From Glycocaulis alkaliphilus (lineage in GTDB: Bacteria; Pseudomonadota; Alphaproteobacteria; Caulobacterales; Maricaulaceae): 64,000 bases of DNA. The notes under the pieces were generated by a model. That model searched no databases, was not told where the DNA came from, and saw nothing but the letters and a program-made list of their open reading frames with translations. Where the stretch lies: positions 310,001 to 374,000 of the forward strand of contig NZ_CP018911.1 in NCBI RefSeq assembly GCF_004000605.1, read 5' to 3'. This document shows, one piece after another, positions 47,973 through 57,029 of this stretch. Position numbers and translations under genes: made by a program. Each line of letters starts with the position of its first letter. Position 1 is the stretch's first letter.

Positions 47973-49013
47973 TCAGAATTCCCGCACGATCGAGATGTCG
48001 GTGCGGCTGTCGCCCCGGACAAATCCCGGATTGGGCTCGAACTCGTAGCGGTAGCGGTATTGCAGGCGCAGCGACCACAGATCGTTGAGAGCCGAGTTCA
48101 GTCCGAACAGCTGGTCGAACCGGCTGGTATCGGCTACCAGCAAGCCTGTTTCCGAGGTGAAGTTGATGGACTCGGTCAGGCGCCAGGCGAGGTCCGACCC
48201 GACATCAAGCGCGCCAACTGTCTGTGTGCCGTGGCCGGGTTCGCCAAGGATGCGCACACCCGGACCCGCACGCAATATCCATGTCCGGCCAGGGCTGGTC
48301 AGGACGCGGTAACCGCCACCCACACCGGCAAAGGCCGTCCAGTCATAGCTGGCGATCCGGTCGCGTTCATAATCAGCTGCCGCAAAATAGGTAAAACGCT
48401 CACCAGCCTCGCGCTCGCCGCGCAGCCGGGTGCGGAAATTGTCCCGCCCGATCGTGCCGTTCACTTCTGAATAGGCATAGTCGATATGGCCCTGGAAGCC
48501 CCAGCCGGACAGCTCCCTGCGGACCTGCAGGCCAAATGTATAATCTTCGCGCGCTGTATTGCCGCTGTCGAAGCGTACCCCAAGGCTCGCCCGGCCCTGC
48601 CATAGCTCCAGCCGCCCGGAGGCAAAGGTGCGCGCAACGCCGACAGGCACCGCGGCCACCGTGCCGACAATGCCGTTAGTGTAGCCGGCCGCGTCGTCTT
48701 CCTCGGCGATCTCCTCAACGGCGGCAATGGCCGCATCGTCCGGAAGCTGCGGAGGCTCCAGGCCCAGCGCCTGGCGCGCTGCATCACCGCGCCCCAGCCC
48801 TTCTGCCGCGCGTACGATCTCGTCTGCCGGGCGGGTGAGCGCGATCAGCTGGACGGCGCGTGTGAACTCGGTGCGCCCCTGTTCATTGGCCGCCTCCAGC
48901 AGCTCGGTCAGGATACCGGGAAGCTGTGCTTCCTGCGCTGCCGCAGTGCCTGACAGTGCGACGGCGATTGCGAGGGCCTGCAGGGCGGGATGAGTACGGG
49001 CGCGAGGCGACAT
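47973..49013 (-). CDS. DUF481 family outer membrane protein
   Basis: 346 residues with an N-terminal signal peptide (QALAIAVALSGTAAA). The first ~110 mature residues are helical and acidic. The C-terminal ~220 residues are beta-rich, with alternating hydrophobic strands such as GRASLGVRFDSGNTAREDYTFGLQVRREL and a terminal aromatic (VREF), matching the DUF481 salt-induced outer membrane protein family. The protein likely forms a small barrel; its role is not known. It converges with the protease gene. Confidence 0.8.
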   Translation of the reverse strand: MSPRARTHPALQALAIAVALSGTAAAQEAQLPGILTELLEAANEQGRTEFTRAVQLIALTRPADEIVRAAEGLGRGDAARQALGLEPPQLPDDAAIAAVEEIAEEDDAAGYTNGIVGTVAAVPVGVARTFASGRLELWQGRASLGVRFDSGNTAREDYTFGLQVRRELSGWGFQGHIDYAYSEVNGTIGRDNFRTRLRGEREAGERFTYFAAADYERDRIASYDWTAFAGVGGGYRVLTSPGRTWILRAGPGVRILGEPGHGTQTVGALDVGSDLAWRLTESINFTSETGLLVADTSRFDQLFGLNSALNDLWSLRLQYRYRYEFEPNPGFVRGDSRTDISIVREF

Positions 49014-49144
49014 GGGGGTGTCTTCCTTCGAGGGCTTGCAGAGCCAGGTTCAAGATCATGCGCCGATGAGGGGTTCTGGCGCACGCAAACCTGTTCTAGC
49101 GTGATCGCAAGGCCGAGGCCAAACACCCTATGGAGTCGATCTGC

Positions 49145-49864
49145 ATGTCAGAACAGGATAACGAGTTTTCGTCAGCAAACCGTTACAAGGAAGCTGGCGC
49201 GCTAATCCCGGAATGGACCGGCGCGGCCTATCTGGGCGTCGCCATCTTTGCCGCCCTGGTGTTTCTGGTGCTCGATCAGGTGACGGCGGGCGGTGCCCAG
49301 ATCGCCCTGGTGAAAGTCAGCGGCATCATCCTGTTGGCGATGTACGCCGCCTTCCGAAAGGCGTTTGTGCTGGCTCTGGCGCTTGTCCTGTCTGCCGGCG
49401 GTGATTTCGCGCTTGCCCTGAACCCGCCGGAAATGGAGGCGGGGATCGGCTTTTTCGGTGCGGCCCACCTCGTCTATCTGGTGATCTTTGCCGGGTTTAT
49501 CCTCAAAGATGGCTGGCGCAAGGACGGTCTGGTGCTCGCGGTGGCCCTGCTGGCCTTCGGCATTGCGATGTTTGTCTGGCTGCGGCCGGGCATGGGCGAG
49601 CTGCTGGTGCCGGCCAGCGCGTATCTGGGCATTATCCTTGCCATGGTCATCGCCGCCGGGCTGGTGCGCGGGCCTCGCCTGATCGTGGCCGGTGCGCTGC
49701 TCTTCCTCATCTCCGACAGCATGATCGCCGCGCGCCTGTTCCGTGAGACGCTGGTCTTTGACGGTCTGGACTGGGGCGGGGTCGCCGTCTGGATCACCTA
49801 TTTCGCGGCGCAGTTCTGCCTCGCCATCGGCATCGTGCGTAGAAAGGCATTTCAGGCGGGGTAG
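49145..49864 (+). CDS. Lysoplasmalogenase-like (YhhN/TMEM86) membrane protein
   Basis: 239 residues from the ATG at 49145, with GGAG about 9 bases upstream; an ATG at 49130 is in frame. Seven to eight hydrophobic helices are visible, starting YLGVAIFAALVFLVLDQV. The family motif GGDFALAL is in LSAGGDFALALNPP, and late residues read LIVAGALLFLISDSMIAARLF. The family hydrolyses lysoplasmalogens or related lipids; the substrate here is unknown. The KAP NTPase gene starts 3 bases after its stop, so it could be read through from this gene's promoter. Confidence 0.82.
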   Translation: MSEQDNEFSSANRYKEAGALIPEWTGAAYLGVAIFAALVFLVLDQVTAGGAQIALVKVSGIILLAMYAAFRKAFVLALALVLSAGGDFALALNPPEMEAGIGFFGAAHLVYLVIFAGFILKDGWRKDGLVLAVALLAFGIAMFVWLRPGMGELLVPASAYLGIILAMVIAAGLVRGPRLIVAGALLFLISDSMIAARLFRETLVFDGLDWGGVAVWITYFAAQFCLAIGIVRRKAFQAG

Positions 49865-49867
49865 AAA

Positions 49868-51850
49868 ATGTATTCAGCAGAAGAAGCCGCAAGATATCTC
49901 GACTACTACGTGTCGCCAGACACCAAGGCGGAATATGCCGTGATGCTCACGGGTCCATGGGGCGTCGGCAAAACCCATTTCATCAAATCTTACTTTGAAA
50001 GCCGACTGGGAACTCAGCCCCGTCGATCCTCTCTGTGGCCTTGGCAGAACAAGAAGGAGCTAGAGCCACAGCGCCGATATCTTTACGCTAGTTTGTACGG
50101 GGTAAGCTCAAAGAATGAGATACTGGACCAGTTTTTTGTCCAGGCTCACCCGGCGTTGAGTTCGACGCATGCCAAAATTGGCGGTGCAATTATAGCTCGC
50201 TTTATAAACTTCCGCGCTGGAACCGAGGTGAACTCCGAAGATCAAAACCATGCTCTATTAAAGTCAGTATTTTTGAACTTGAAAGATAAGGTTTTAATTT
50301 TTGATGACCTAGAGCGTAGCGAGATGCCAATATCAGAGGCGATGGGCCTGATAAATTCTTTTGTTGAACACGATCGACTAAAGGCAATCATCATCGCTAA
50401 CGAACACGATATCCGAGATGATGAAAAGGATAAATACAAACGACGAAAAGAGAAGCTTGTTGGAAAAACTATAGAAATTAGATCCGACCCTGATGTAGTT
50501 TTGGAGTGCCAATTAAATAGCGTAAAACCTGAAACAGCTGATATAATTCGAATGAACAAGGCGGCGTTTCTTAGAACCTTTAACGCTTGCAGCACTCCTA
50601 GTTTCCGAATTATGCGCGCAGTCTTGCATGATTTTGATCATTTGATCAATGCTGTCGATGAACGTTTGCGAAATTCAAAGGAGGTTGCAGGCAGTTTAGC
50701 GAATCATATGCTGGCTATTGAGCTAGAATGCAGAGGTCAAGGTGTTGCTTACGAGGAAATCGTTAAAATCGGAACATTCGAGTATTATTATAAAAAATCT
50801 AATCCGAATGATAGTGGGAGTTTAGCTGAGCAAACACAGATATTATCTGATATCGAACGCCGATACGATGATATCGATTGGGGGAACACCGTTTTACCCG
50901 CGGAGCTGTTAATCAAATTCACGAAATCGGGGATTCTGGAAACCACACAGATTAATGAAAGCATTGCTCAGAATCCTCAGCTCTCGGACCCTGTTGGCAT
51001 CCCCGCATGGAGGAGACTTTGGCACTATCCGAACCTTTCGGAGGCGGACTACATAGAGGCGAAGAAGGAAATCTTGGAGCTTCTAGATTCCAGGTCCATT
51101 GTGGAATTTGAAGAAATATTGCACGTTGCCGGTTTAATTATAAAGCTTTCTGAATATGATGATCATTTTATAACGGATTGTAGTGTGGTTGATTATTTTA
51201 AGGGATACATGGAATCTATTCGAGATGTTCGGAAGGTAAACTTTAATCCGGACTTCGCGTCTGGTGATTGGATTTCATATGGTGATTTAGGATTTGTTTC
51301 CAGAGAGAGCGAGGAGTTTAAAGGGATTTTAGAAATTGTACGTAACGAGATAAAAATAGAAACTTTGAAATTTTTTAAAGAAAAGGTGGAATCTATAATA
51401 GAGATTTTATTCGATGAGCCAACGAAAAGAAGTCTGCTTTATGATTCAGATTTCTCCAGTGAAAAATATGGGCACTACCCGTTTCTTCATCTCGTAGAGC
51501 CGGAGATTTTTGCACGAAGATTAATCAGGAATGCGGTCTTGGATCAGGACATGATGAACTGCCTTAAGCGGCGCTATGAATATGATCGTGGCCGTGGGCG
51601 GTTGTTTGACGAGCATGATTGGATTGAGCGGCTTAAATTGGCTCTGGAAGCTCAAGCAGCATCGTTAGGCAGCCCACACAGAACAATAGTAAAAGGTCGG
51701 TGTGAGCGGTATTTTACGCAGATACAGCAGCTGATCCGGGAAGGCATCGGCATTCAGAAGCACATAAACGCCGCCGAGGCTGACACGGCCCCGGCAACTA
51801 CGACACAGTCGATTGTTGAGGCCGTCAGGAATGAGCGTGATAGCCGCTGA
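49868..51850 (+). CDS. KAP-type P-loop NTPase, low GC
   Basis: 660 residues without a clear membrane segment. Walker A is GPWGVGKT at residues 29-36, in YAVMLTGPWGVGKTHFIKSYF. Walker B is VLIFDDLER at 142-150, followed by a sensor-like AIIIANEHDI at 173-182. These place it in the KAP/STAND-like group of P-loop NTPases, several of which act in phage exclusion. The remaining ~450 residues are unrecognised and helical (DIERRYDDIDW, KGILEIVRNEIKIETLKFFKEKVESI). Composition is strongly AT-rich against a high-GC background. It sits exactly between the lysoplasmalogenase gene and rpoH, whose stop is adjacent. A single-gene defence role is inferred. Confidence 0.75.
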   Translation: MYSAEEAARYLDYYVSPDTKAEYAVMLTGPWGVGKTHFIKSYFESRLGTQPRRSSLWPWQNKKELEPQRRYLYASLYGVSSKNEILDQFFVQAHPALSSTHAKIGGAIIARFINFRAGTEVNSEDQNHALLKSVFLNLKDKVLIFDDLERSEMPISEAMGLINSFVEHDRLKAIIIANEHDIRDDEKDKYKRRKEKLVGKTIEIRSDPDVVLECQLNSVKPETADIIRMNKAAFLRTFNACSTPSFRIMRAVLHDFDHLINAVDERLRNSKEVAGSLANHMLAIELECRGQGVAYEEIVKIGTFEYYYKKSNPNDSGSLAEQTQILSDIERRYDDIDWGNTVLPAELLIKFTKSGILETTQINESIAQNPQLSDPVGIPAWRRLWHYPNLSEADYIEAKKEILELLDSRSIVEFEEILHVAGLIIKLSEYDDHFITDCSVVDYFKGYMESIRDVRKVNFNPDFASGDWISYGDLGFVSRESEEFKGILEIVRNEIKIETLKFFKEKVESIIEILFDEPTKRSLLYDSDFSSEKYGHYPFLHLVEPEIFARRLIRNAVLDQDMMNCLKRRYEYDRGRGRLFDEHDWIERLKLALEAQAASLGSPHRTIVKGRCERYFTQIQQLIREGIGIQKHINAAEADTAPATTTQSIVEAVRNERDSR

Positions 51851-52738
51851 CTAAGCCGCCACCAGTCCGCGTTCTTCGGCGAGGCGCTTCATCTCGGTCT
51901 GCAGCTTCTCAAACGCGCGCACCTCGATCTGGCGGATGCGTTCGCGGCTGACATTGTAGACCTCCGCCAGCTCTTCCAGCGTCTTGGGCTCTTCGGCCAG
52001 GCGGCGCTCCTCAATGATGTGACGTTCACGCTCATTGAGCCCGCCCATCGCTTCCTGCAGAAGCGTCATGCGGGCGGAGAACTCGTCACTTTCGGCAAGG
52101 CTGTCCTCGGCGTCCTCGGCATTGTCGTCCGACAGCCAGTCTTGCCATTCAGCGTCGCCATCGACGCGCATGGGCGCATTCAGGGATGCGTCCGGCCCGG
52201 ACAGGCGGCGGTTCATCGAGATCACGTCATCATTCGTGACGCCGAGCTTGGTAGCAATCGTGTCCACCTGATCCGGATGCAGATCACCCTCTTCGAGCGC
52301 CTGCATCTGGCTTTTCATCCGGCGCAGATTGAAAAACAGCTTCTTCTGCGCTGCGGTAGTGCCCATTTTCACCAGGCTCCAGGAGCGCAAAATGTATTCC
52401 TGGATGCTCGCCCGGATCCACCACATCGCATAGGTCGCAAGGCGAAAGCCCTTGTCAGGGTCAAACTTCTTCACCGCCTGCATCAGGCCGACATTGCCTT
52501 CGGAGATTACCTCCGCAATCGGCAGGCCATAGCCGCGATAGCCCATGGCGATCTTGGCCACCAGGCGCAAATGGGAGGTGACGAGCTTGTGGGCGGCCTC
52601 GGAATCCTCGTGCTCCAGCCAGCGCTTGGCGAGCATGAATTCCTCATCCTTTTCCAGCATCGGAAACTTGCGTATCTCGGTGAGATAGCGCGATAGCCCG
52701 CCTTCGGGCGACAATGATGCCAGACGCATGGCGTTCAT
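51851..52738 (-). CDS. rpoH: RNA polymerase heat-shock sigma factor
   Basis: 295 residues (ATG at 52738; 52729 is an alternative). Region 2 contains YRGYGLPIAEVISEGNVGLMQAVKKFDPDKGFRLATYAMWWIRASIQEYI. The RpoH box is visible as QKKLFFNLRRM, which separates it from RpoD and RpoS. Region 4 with the helix-turn-helix TLEELAEVYNVSRERIRQIEVRAFEKL ends the protein. It directs transcription of chaperone and protease genes. Its promoter must lie in 52739-52998; I could not identify it with confidence. Confidence 0.95.
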   Translation of the reverse strand: MNAMRLASLSPEGGLSRYLTEIRKFPMLEKDEEFMLAKRWLEHEDSEAAHKLVTSHLRLVAKIAMGYRGYGLPIAEVISEGNVGLMQAVKKFDPDKGFRLATYAMWWIRASIQEYILRSWSLVKMGTTAAQKKLFFNLRRMKSQMQALEEGDLHPDQVDTIATKLGVTNDDVISMNRRLSGPDASLNAPMRVDGDAEWQDWLSDDNAEDAEDSLAESDEFSARMTLLQEAMGGLNERERHIIEERRLAEEPKTLEELAEVYNVSRERIRQIEVRAFEKLQTEMKRLAEERGLVAA

Positions 52739-52998
52739 ATTCGTAATCCTCCCTTGGCGGGCAGCTCGTACCGGGTCTCAAGACCAACGCACTGGCTGCC
52801 GCCCCCGTTTCGCTGGCACCGATATTGGCGGTGCAGCTTCAGTCCATTTAGGGTGGCGGCAAGCCCTATGCGAGAGGCAGCGAGTGAAGAAATCCTCACC
52901 TCTGCCGTCAAGAATACAAAACCGGCCCGGAATTGTCCCGTGACGTTTCAGAAAGGCTGGCTTGCCAGAGCGGCGATTCTGGCCGTATCGCTGGAGCC

Positions 52999-53526
52999 AT
53001 GGACACGCAATCTGTCACTATCCGGCGGGCCGGGCCCGGCGATGAAGCTGCGCTGGCGCTCGTAGGCGCTGCCAGTTTTCTGGAATCCTATGCCGGTATT
53101 GTCGACGGGCAGGGCATCATCCGCCATTGCCAGGAACGCCACACGCCGCAGGTCTATGCCCGCGCGCTGGCGGATACCTCGCAGGCGCTCTGGCTTGCCG
53201 AGATGGCACCCGGCAGCGCGCCGGTCGGCTATCTGCATCTGGCACCCGCTGACCTGCCCGTACCCACCGGGCCGAAAGATATCGAGATCAAGCGGATCTA
53301 TGTGCTCTCGCGCCTGCATGGTTCAGGCCTCGGACGCGAGCTGATTGGTACGGCTCTTGATCATGCCCGGGAAACCGGCCGGAGCAACGTCGTGCTGGGT
53401 GTCTACAAGGGCAATGAAAGGGCACTGGCCTTTTATGGCCGGGCCGGCTTCGAGGCACTGGGCGAACGCCAGTTTGATGTGGGCGGCAATGTCTATTGCG
53501 ACTGGGTGATGGGGCGCGCGGTCTGA
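52999..53526 (+). CDS. GNAT-family N-acetyltransferase
   Basis: 175 residues from the ATG at 52999, with GGAG directly upstream; the frame is open to 52933. The fold begins SVTIRRAGPGDEAALALVGAASF. The acetyl-CoA binding motif A is IKRIYVLSRLHGSGLGRELI, and motif B is NVVLGVYKGNERALAFYGRAGFEALGER. Substrate unknown. It is divergent from rpoH and stands alone or with the small membrane gene downstream. Confidence 0.88.
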   Translation: MDTQSVTIRRAGPGDEAALALVGAASFLESYAGIVDGQGIIRHCQERHTPQVYARALADTSQALWLAEMAPGSAPVGYLHLAPADLPVPTGPKDIEIKRIYVLSRLHGSGLGRELIGTALDHARETGRSNVVLGVYKGNERALAFYGRAGFEALGERQFDVGGNVYCDWVMGRAV

Positions 53527-53648
53527 GCCGGCGCCGGCCTTTTCATGGAACTTGCTGGCGTATTTTGCGTTTTCCCTCGGTATCGCGCAGGTGCGCGGGG
53601 CATTCGCTCCCGCGCTGGCGCACCCGCTGGACGAAGAGGAGACGCGTC

Positions 53649-53780
53649 ATGATCGAGAAGGAAAAAACGGAAGCACGCCAAGGCGAGCCCGCTCCCAACC
53701 ATATGACGCGTCACGCTCTGGTAGGCGGCGTCGTGCTTGCCGTTATCGGCATCGTCATCGCCTACATCGTCATCTTCTAG
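53649..53780 (+). CDS. Small single-helix membrane protein
   Basis: 43 residues from the ATG at 53649, with GAGGAG 8 bases upstream, a strong ribosome site. A charged N-terminal half (IEKEKTEARQGEPAPNHMTRH) precedes one membrane helix (ALVGGVVLAVIGIVIAYIVIF) at the C-terminus. No known family. It lies 122 bases after the acetyltransferase gene; the gap has a GCCGGCGCCGGC palindrome and little else. The longer frames through the gap are chance. Confidence 0.6.
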   Translation: MIEKEKTEARQGEPAPNHMTRHALVGGVVLAVIGIVIAYIVIF

Positions 53781-53803
53781 CGCCGCGAGGCTCAAGGCGG
53801 CGG

Positions 53804-55480
53804 TTATGCCGCCTTGATGCCGGAAACAAAGCGGGTCATCTGGCTTTTCAGATCCTCGGAGCGGGAGTTGAGCGTCTTGCAGGCTTCCAGCAACTCGCCC
53901 GAGGCTTGCGCATTACCGTCGGAAATCTGGTTGAGCGCCTCGATCGTGGACGCGATCTGGCTTGCGCCCGCCGCTGCTTCCTGAATGGCGCGGGCAATGT
54001 CACCTGTCGCTGCGCCCTGTTGCTCGGCAGAGGCTGCGACCCCGCCGGTCAGCGAGTTCAGGTCGCCAATCCGCTTCACGATATCCGCGATCCGCTCCAC
54101 CGCATGGCCGGTGGCAGCCTCAATAGCGGTCATCTGCGCCTCGATGTCGCCTGTGGCCTTGGCCGTCTGGGTGGCCAGCGCCTTCACCTCGTTGGCCACA
54201 ACAGCAAAGCCTTTACCGGCTTCCCCTGCACGGGCCGCCTCGATGGTGGCGTTGAGCGCCAGCAGGTTGGTCTGCTCGGCGATCCCCTGAATGAGGGTAA
54301 CCACCTCACCCACCTTGCTGGCGTTCTCCGCGAGCGTGCGTACATCGGTATCGGTTGCGCGGGCCTGTCCGACAGCTTCGCCAATAAGGGATGAAGCTTC
54401 AGAGATCTGACGGGAGATTTCCTGAATTGAGGCTGAGAGCTCTTCCGACGCACTCGCGACAGACTGGACATTGGCCGATGTTTCTTCAGATGCAGCGGCT
54501 GCCGAGCTGGACTCTTCGGTTGTGCGGGTCGCGTTGGTGTCCACGATACCAGCCGCTGTGTAGACCTGCGAAGCGGCCTGGAGCACTTCGCCAAGCAGGC
54601 TGCCGACTTCGGCTTCGAACCTGTCGGCAGTCTCGATCATGAGCTGGCGCTGCATCTCGCGCTGGCGTGTCTCGTTTTGCTCCTGCTCGGCTTTCATTGC
54701 TTCTGCATCGGCCAGTGCCGTGCGCAGCACGCTCACCGTCGACCAGAGCTGGCCGACTTCGTCGCGGGAATGCACGGACGGCACCTCGATCTGAAGGTCG
54801 CCGCCGGCCACCTGCTCGAGCACGTCCGTCACTTTGGTCAGCGGCCGGCTTACCTGGAAGATCGCGACGTAAAGCGCGAAGCCAAGGCCGCCCAGAACGC
54901 CCAGAATGGCGATGCCGCTCAGCATGATGAAGCGGGTGCGGTAGAAATTGGCAAGATCGGCTTCGATGGCGTTCAGCTGTGCGCGGTCGCGCTCGACCAC
55001 GGCGTCGATTTCTTCCTGATAGGCACGCCGGTTGGAGCGGTTCTCCATATTGTTGCCCTGCTCATTGGCGAGGGCAGGATCAATACCGCCAAGACGCACT
55101 GTCTCGGCGCGGAAGGAGCGGAATTCGGACGAACGTGCCACCACGGCCTCAAAGAGGGCGCGTTCCTCACCCGAGGCCGGCACCAGAGTGCTCCACTCAG
55201 CCAGCAGCTCGTCGATCTGGTCCAGCCGGCGCAACAGGCCTTCGCCGAACGGGGCTGCCTGCTCGGTGGTCTGCGAGGCATAGATGCCCCGCGCTTCCAT
55301 CACCACCGTGGTCACCAGGCGGTTGAGATGTGCCCCGTGATAAGCCCGGGTCGCGGCATTCTCATAGGCGGCTACGCGGGTGTTGTAGGCCTGCATGCTC
55401 TGTATGCCGAGGCCCGCCAGAATGACAGACACAACACCCAGTACGCCGACAGCGGCCATGATCTTCAGACGAATGCTCAT
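53804..55480 (-). CDS. Membrane methyl-accepting chemotaxis protein
   Basis: 558 residues. TM1 ([20 protein letters not shown]) and TM2 (about residues 168-190, [22 protein letters not shown]) enclose a ~150-residue helical periplasmic ligand domain. A HAMP domain follows ([25 protein letters not shown]). The signalling domain has the tip [28 protein letters not shown], identical in pattern to the receptor at 34877. The ligand is unknown. It is monocistronic. Confidence 0.92.
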   Translation of the reverse strand: MSIRLKIMAAVGVLGVVSVILAGLGIQSMQAYNTRVAAYENAATRAYHGAHLNRLVTTVVMEARGIYASQTTEQAAPFGEGLLRRLDQIDELLAEWSTLVPASGEERALFEAVVARSSEFRSFRAETVRLGGIDPALANEQGNNMENRSNRRAYQEEIDAVVERDRAQLNAIEADLANFYRTRFIMLSGIAILGVLGGLGFALYVAIFQVSRPLTKVTDVLEQVAGGDLQIEVPSVHSRDEVGQLWSTVSVLRTALADAEAMKAEQEQNETRQREMQRQLMIETADRFEAEVGSLLGEVLQAASQVYTAAGIVDTNATRTTEESSSAAAASEETSANVQSVASASEELSASIQEISRQISEASSLIGEAVGQARATDTDVRTLAENASKVGEVVTLIQGIAEQTNLLALNATIEAARAGEAGKGFAVVANEVKALATQTAKATGDIEAQMTAIEAATGHAVERIADIVKRIGDLNSLTGGVAASAEQQGAATGDIARAIQEAAAGASQIASTIEALNQISDGNAQASGELLEACKTLNSRSEDLKSQMTRFVSGIKAA

Positions 55481-55625
55481 GTGCGAATCTCCTGCTTTGT
55501 ATAAATCTATGCACCGCTACGAGTGAACCGCTGGTAAACCATATCGTGGCGGTGTTTCCGGCCGGTGTGTGGATTGAAGAGTTTGGCAGGTGACGAATCT
55601 GTCCGGCCGCGGCTAACGTCCCCGC

Positions 55626-56513
55626 ATGGACAGTTTTATCGGACAGATTCTTCTCCCCCTCGCCCTTGCCTTCATCATGCTGGCTCTGGGGGTCGGTCTG
55701 ACGCCGGGTGATTTCCGGCGCATATTCACAAAACCCAAAGCGCTGCTGGTGGGCGCGGTTCTGCAATATATTTCGCTGCCATTGCTGGCGATTGCGATAG
55801 TGGCATTCCTGCCCGCTCCGCCGGTTTTGAAGGTGGGTATTGTCCTTCTGGCGGCCTGTCCTGGTGGTACGACATCCAACCTGCTTACCCACATGGCGCG
55901 CGGCGACGTGGCGCTTTCAATATCGCTGACGGCGCTCACCAGCCTCACCTCCATGTTCACTGTGCCGGTTGTGCTGATGATTGCGCTGGCGCTCTTCATG
56001 GGACCGGAAGCGCCTTCGGTGGGCCTTGTCACCACAGGACTTGTCATCTTCCTGCTGACGGTTGTGCCGGTTGGCATCGGCATGACGATCCGCCAGTTCG
56101 CGCCGAAGGTTGCCAATGTGCTGGACCGCCATTCGCGCCTGCTGTCGGGCATCGTGTTCACCGCGGTCGTGCTGGCAACGCTCATAGCCGACCGCGATGA
56201 GCTGGTGGCGCGCTTTGCAGAGGCCGGGCTGATCGCGCTCAGCCTGAACGTGGCGGCCATGCTGGTCGCGTTCTCTGTGGCGAGCCTTGTCATGCTGAAG
56301 ATGAAGCAGCGTATCGCCCTGACGCTGGAATGCGGGCTGCAGAACGCCACGCTCGCGATCGTCGTGTCGGTATCGATGCTGGGCAGCGTTTCTTACGCCG
56401 TGCCTGCCGCGATCTATGGCTTGCTCATGTTCGTAACCGCAGGCGCCTTCATATTGTGGGCGCGCCGCTGGTCAGGGGTGGCGTCGCGGGCCAGGCGCCG
56501 GGTGGTGGGTTAA
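55626..56513 (+). CDS. Bile acid:sodium symporter (BASS) family transporter
   Basis: 295 residues with about nine hydrophobic helices. The family motif is GIVLLAACPGGTTSNLLTHMARGDVALSISLTALTSL, with the GGTTSN stretch typical of BASS proteins. Many members move pyruvate or other organic acids with sodium; the substrate here is unknown. The stop is 31 bases before the left arm of the GIY-YIG element. Confidence 0.88.
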   Translation: MDSFIGQILLPLALAFIMLALGVGLTPGDFRRIFTKPKALLVGAVLQYISLPLLAIAIVAFLPAPPVLKVGIVLLAACPGGTTSNLLTHMARGDVALSISLTALTSLTSMFTVPVVLMIALALFMGPEAPSVGLVTTGLVIFLLTVVPVGIGMTIRQFAPKVANVLDRHSRLLSGIVFTAVVLATLIADRDELVARFAEAGLIALSLNVAAMLVAFSVASLVMLKMKQRIALTLECGLQNATLAIVVSVSMLGSVSYAVPAAIYGLLMFVTAGAFILWARRWSGVASRARRRVVG

Positions 56514-56544
56514 ACCCGCCTATCGACTCTGACTCCCCTTCCCG

Positions 56545-56584
56545 CGTCATTCCGGGCGGAGCGAAGCGCAGACCCGGAACCCAG
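56545..56584 (+). repeat. Left arm of GIY-YIG element
   Basis: A 40-base arm opening CGTCATTCCGGG and ending GGAACCCAG. It folds by pairing TTCCGGG with CCCGGAA. It is inverted relative to the right arm at 56932-56971, sharing the outer 14 and inner ~17 bases with a variable centre. The same family occurs at 40167-40261. Confidence 0.85.
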
Positions 56585-56626
56585 AAAGAAGCTGCGCGCT
56601 GCCTTCACAGCGTTCATGATGGGTGA

Positions 56627-56926
56627 ATGCGCGAACGGGAATTCCAGCCAGCGGTCTACATGCTCGCCAGCCGCCGCAACGGAACGCTCTATTGCGGGGT
56701 GACAAGCGATCTGGTGAGGCGCGTGTTCGAGCATCGCGAGGGGCGCGCCTCGGCCTTCACGCGCCGCTATGGCGTCAACCAGCTCGTCTGGTTCGAGATG
56801 CATTCCATGATGGATCACGCCATCGCGCGTGAGACGCACATCAAGGGGTGGAAGCGCCAGTGGAAGCTCGAACTCATCGAAGCCATGAACCCGGACTGGC
56901 GCGACCTTTACGAGACCCTGTTTTGA
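56627..56926 (+). CDS. GIY-YIG nuclease, single domain, inside REP-like arms
   Basis: 99 residues, the usual size of UvrC/URI-type single-domain GIY-YIG proteins. The GIY-type strand is VYMLASRRNGTLYCG, where VYM replaces GIY and YCG replaces YIG. The conserved Arg follows in TSDLVRRVFEHREG, and the metal Glu is likely in ARETHIKGWKRQWK. Tyr, Arg and Glu catalysis is therefore plausible. The start lies 42 bases inside the left repeat arm and the stop 5 bases before the right arm, so the gene fills the element. Its position between two inverted repeats suggests it belongs to the repeat. Confidence 0.85.
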   Translation: MREREFQPAVYMLASRRNGTLYCGVTSDLVRRVFEHREGRASAFTRRYGVNQLVWFEMHSMMDHAIARETHIKGWKRQWKLELIEAMNPDWRDLYETLF

Positions 56927-56931
56927 AAAGG

Positions 56932-56971
56932 CTGGGTTCCGGGTCTCGCCAGAGGCTCGCCCGGAATGACG
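56932..56971 (-). repeat. Right arm of GIY-YIG element
   Basis: A 40-base arm beginning CTGGGTTCCGGGTCT and ending CCGGAATGACG, the reverse complement of the left arm at its ends. It starts 5 bases after the GIY-YIG stop. It can act as a hairpin terminator for that gene, though no U run follows. Confidence 0.85.
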
Positions 56972-57029
56972 CATGAGATGGAGTTGCGCGGGTCAAGCGA
57001 AGCGTCTCGAAGGACGAGGTAAATCATCC

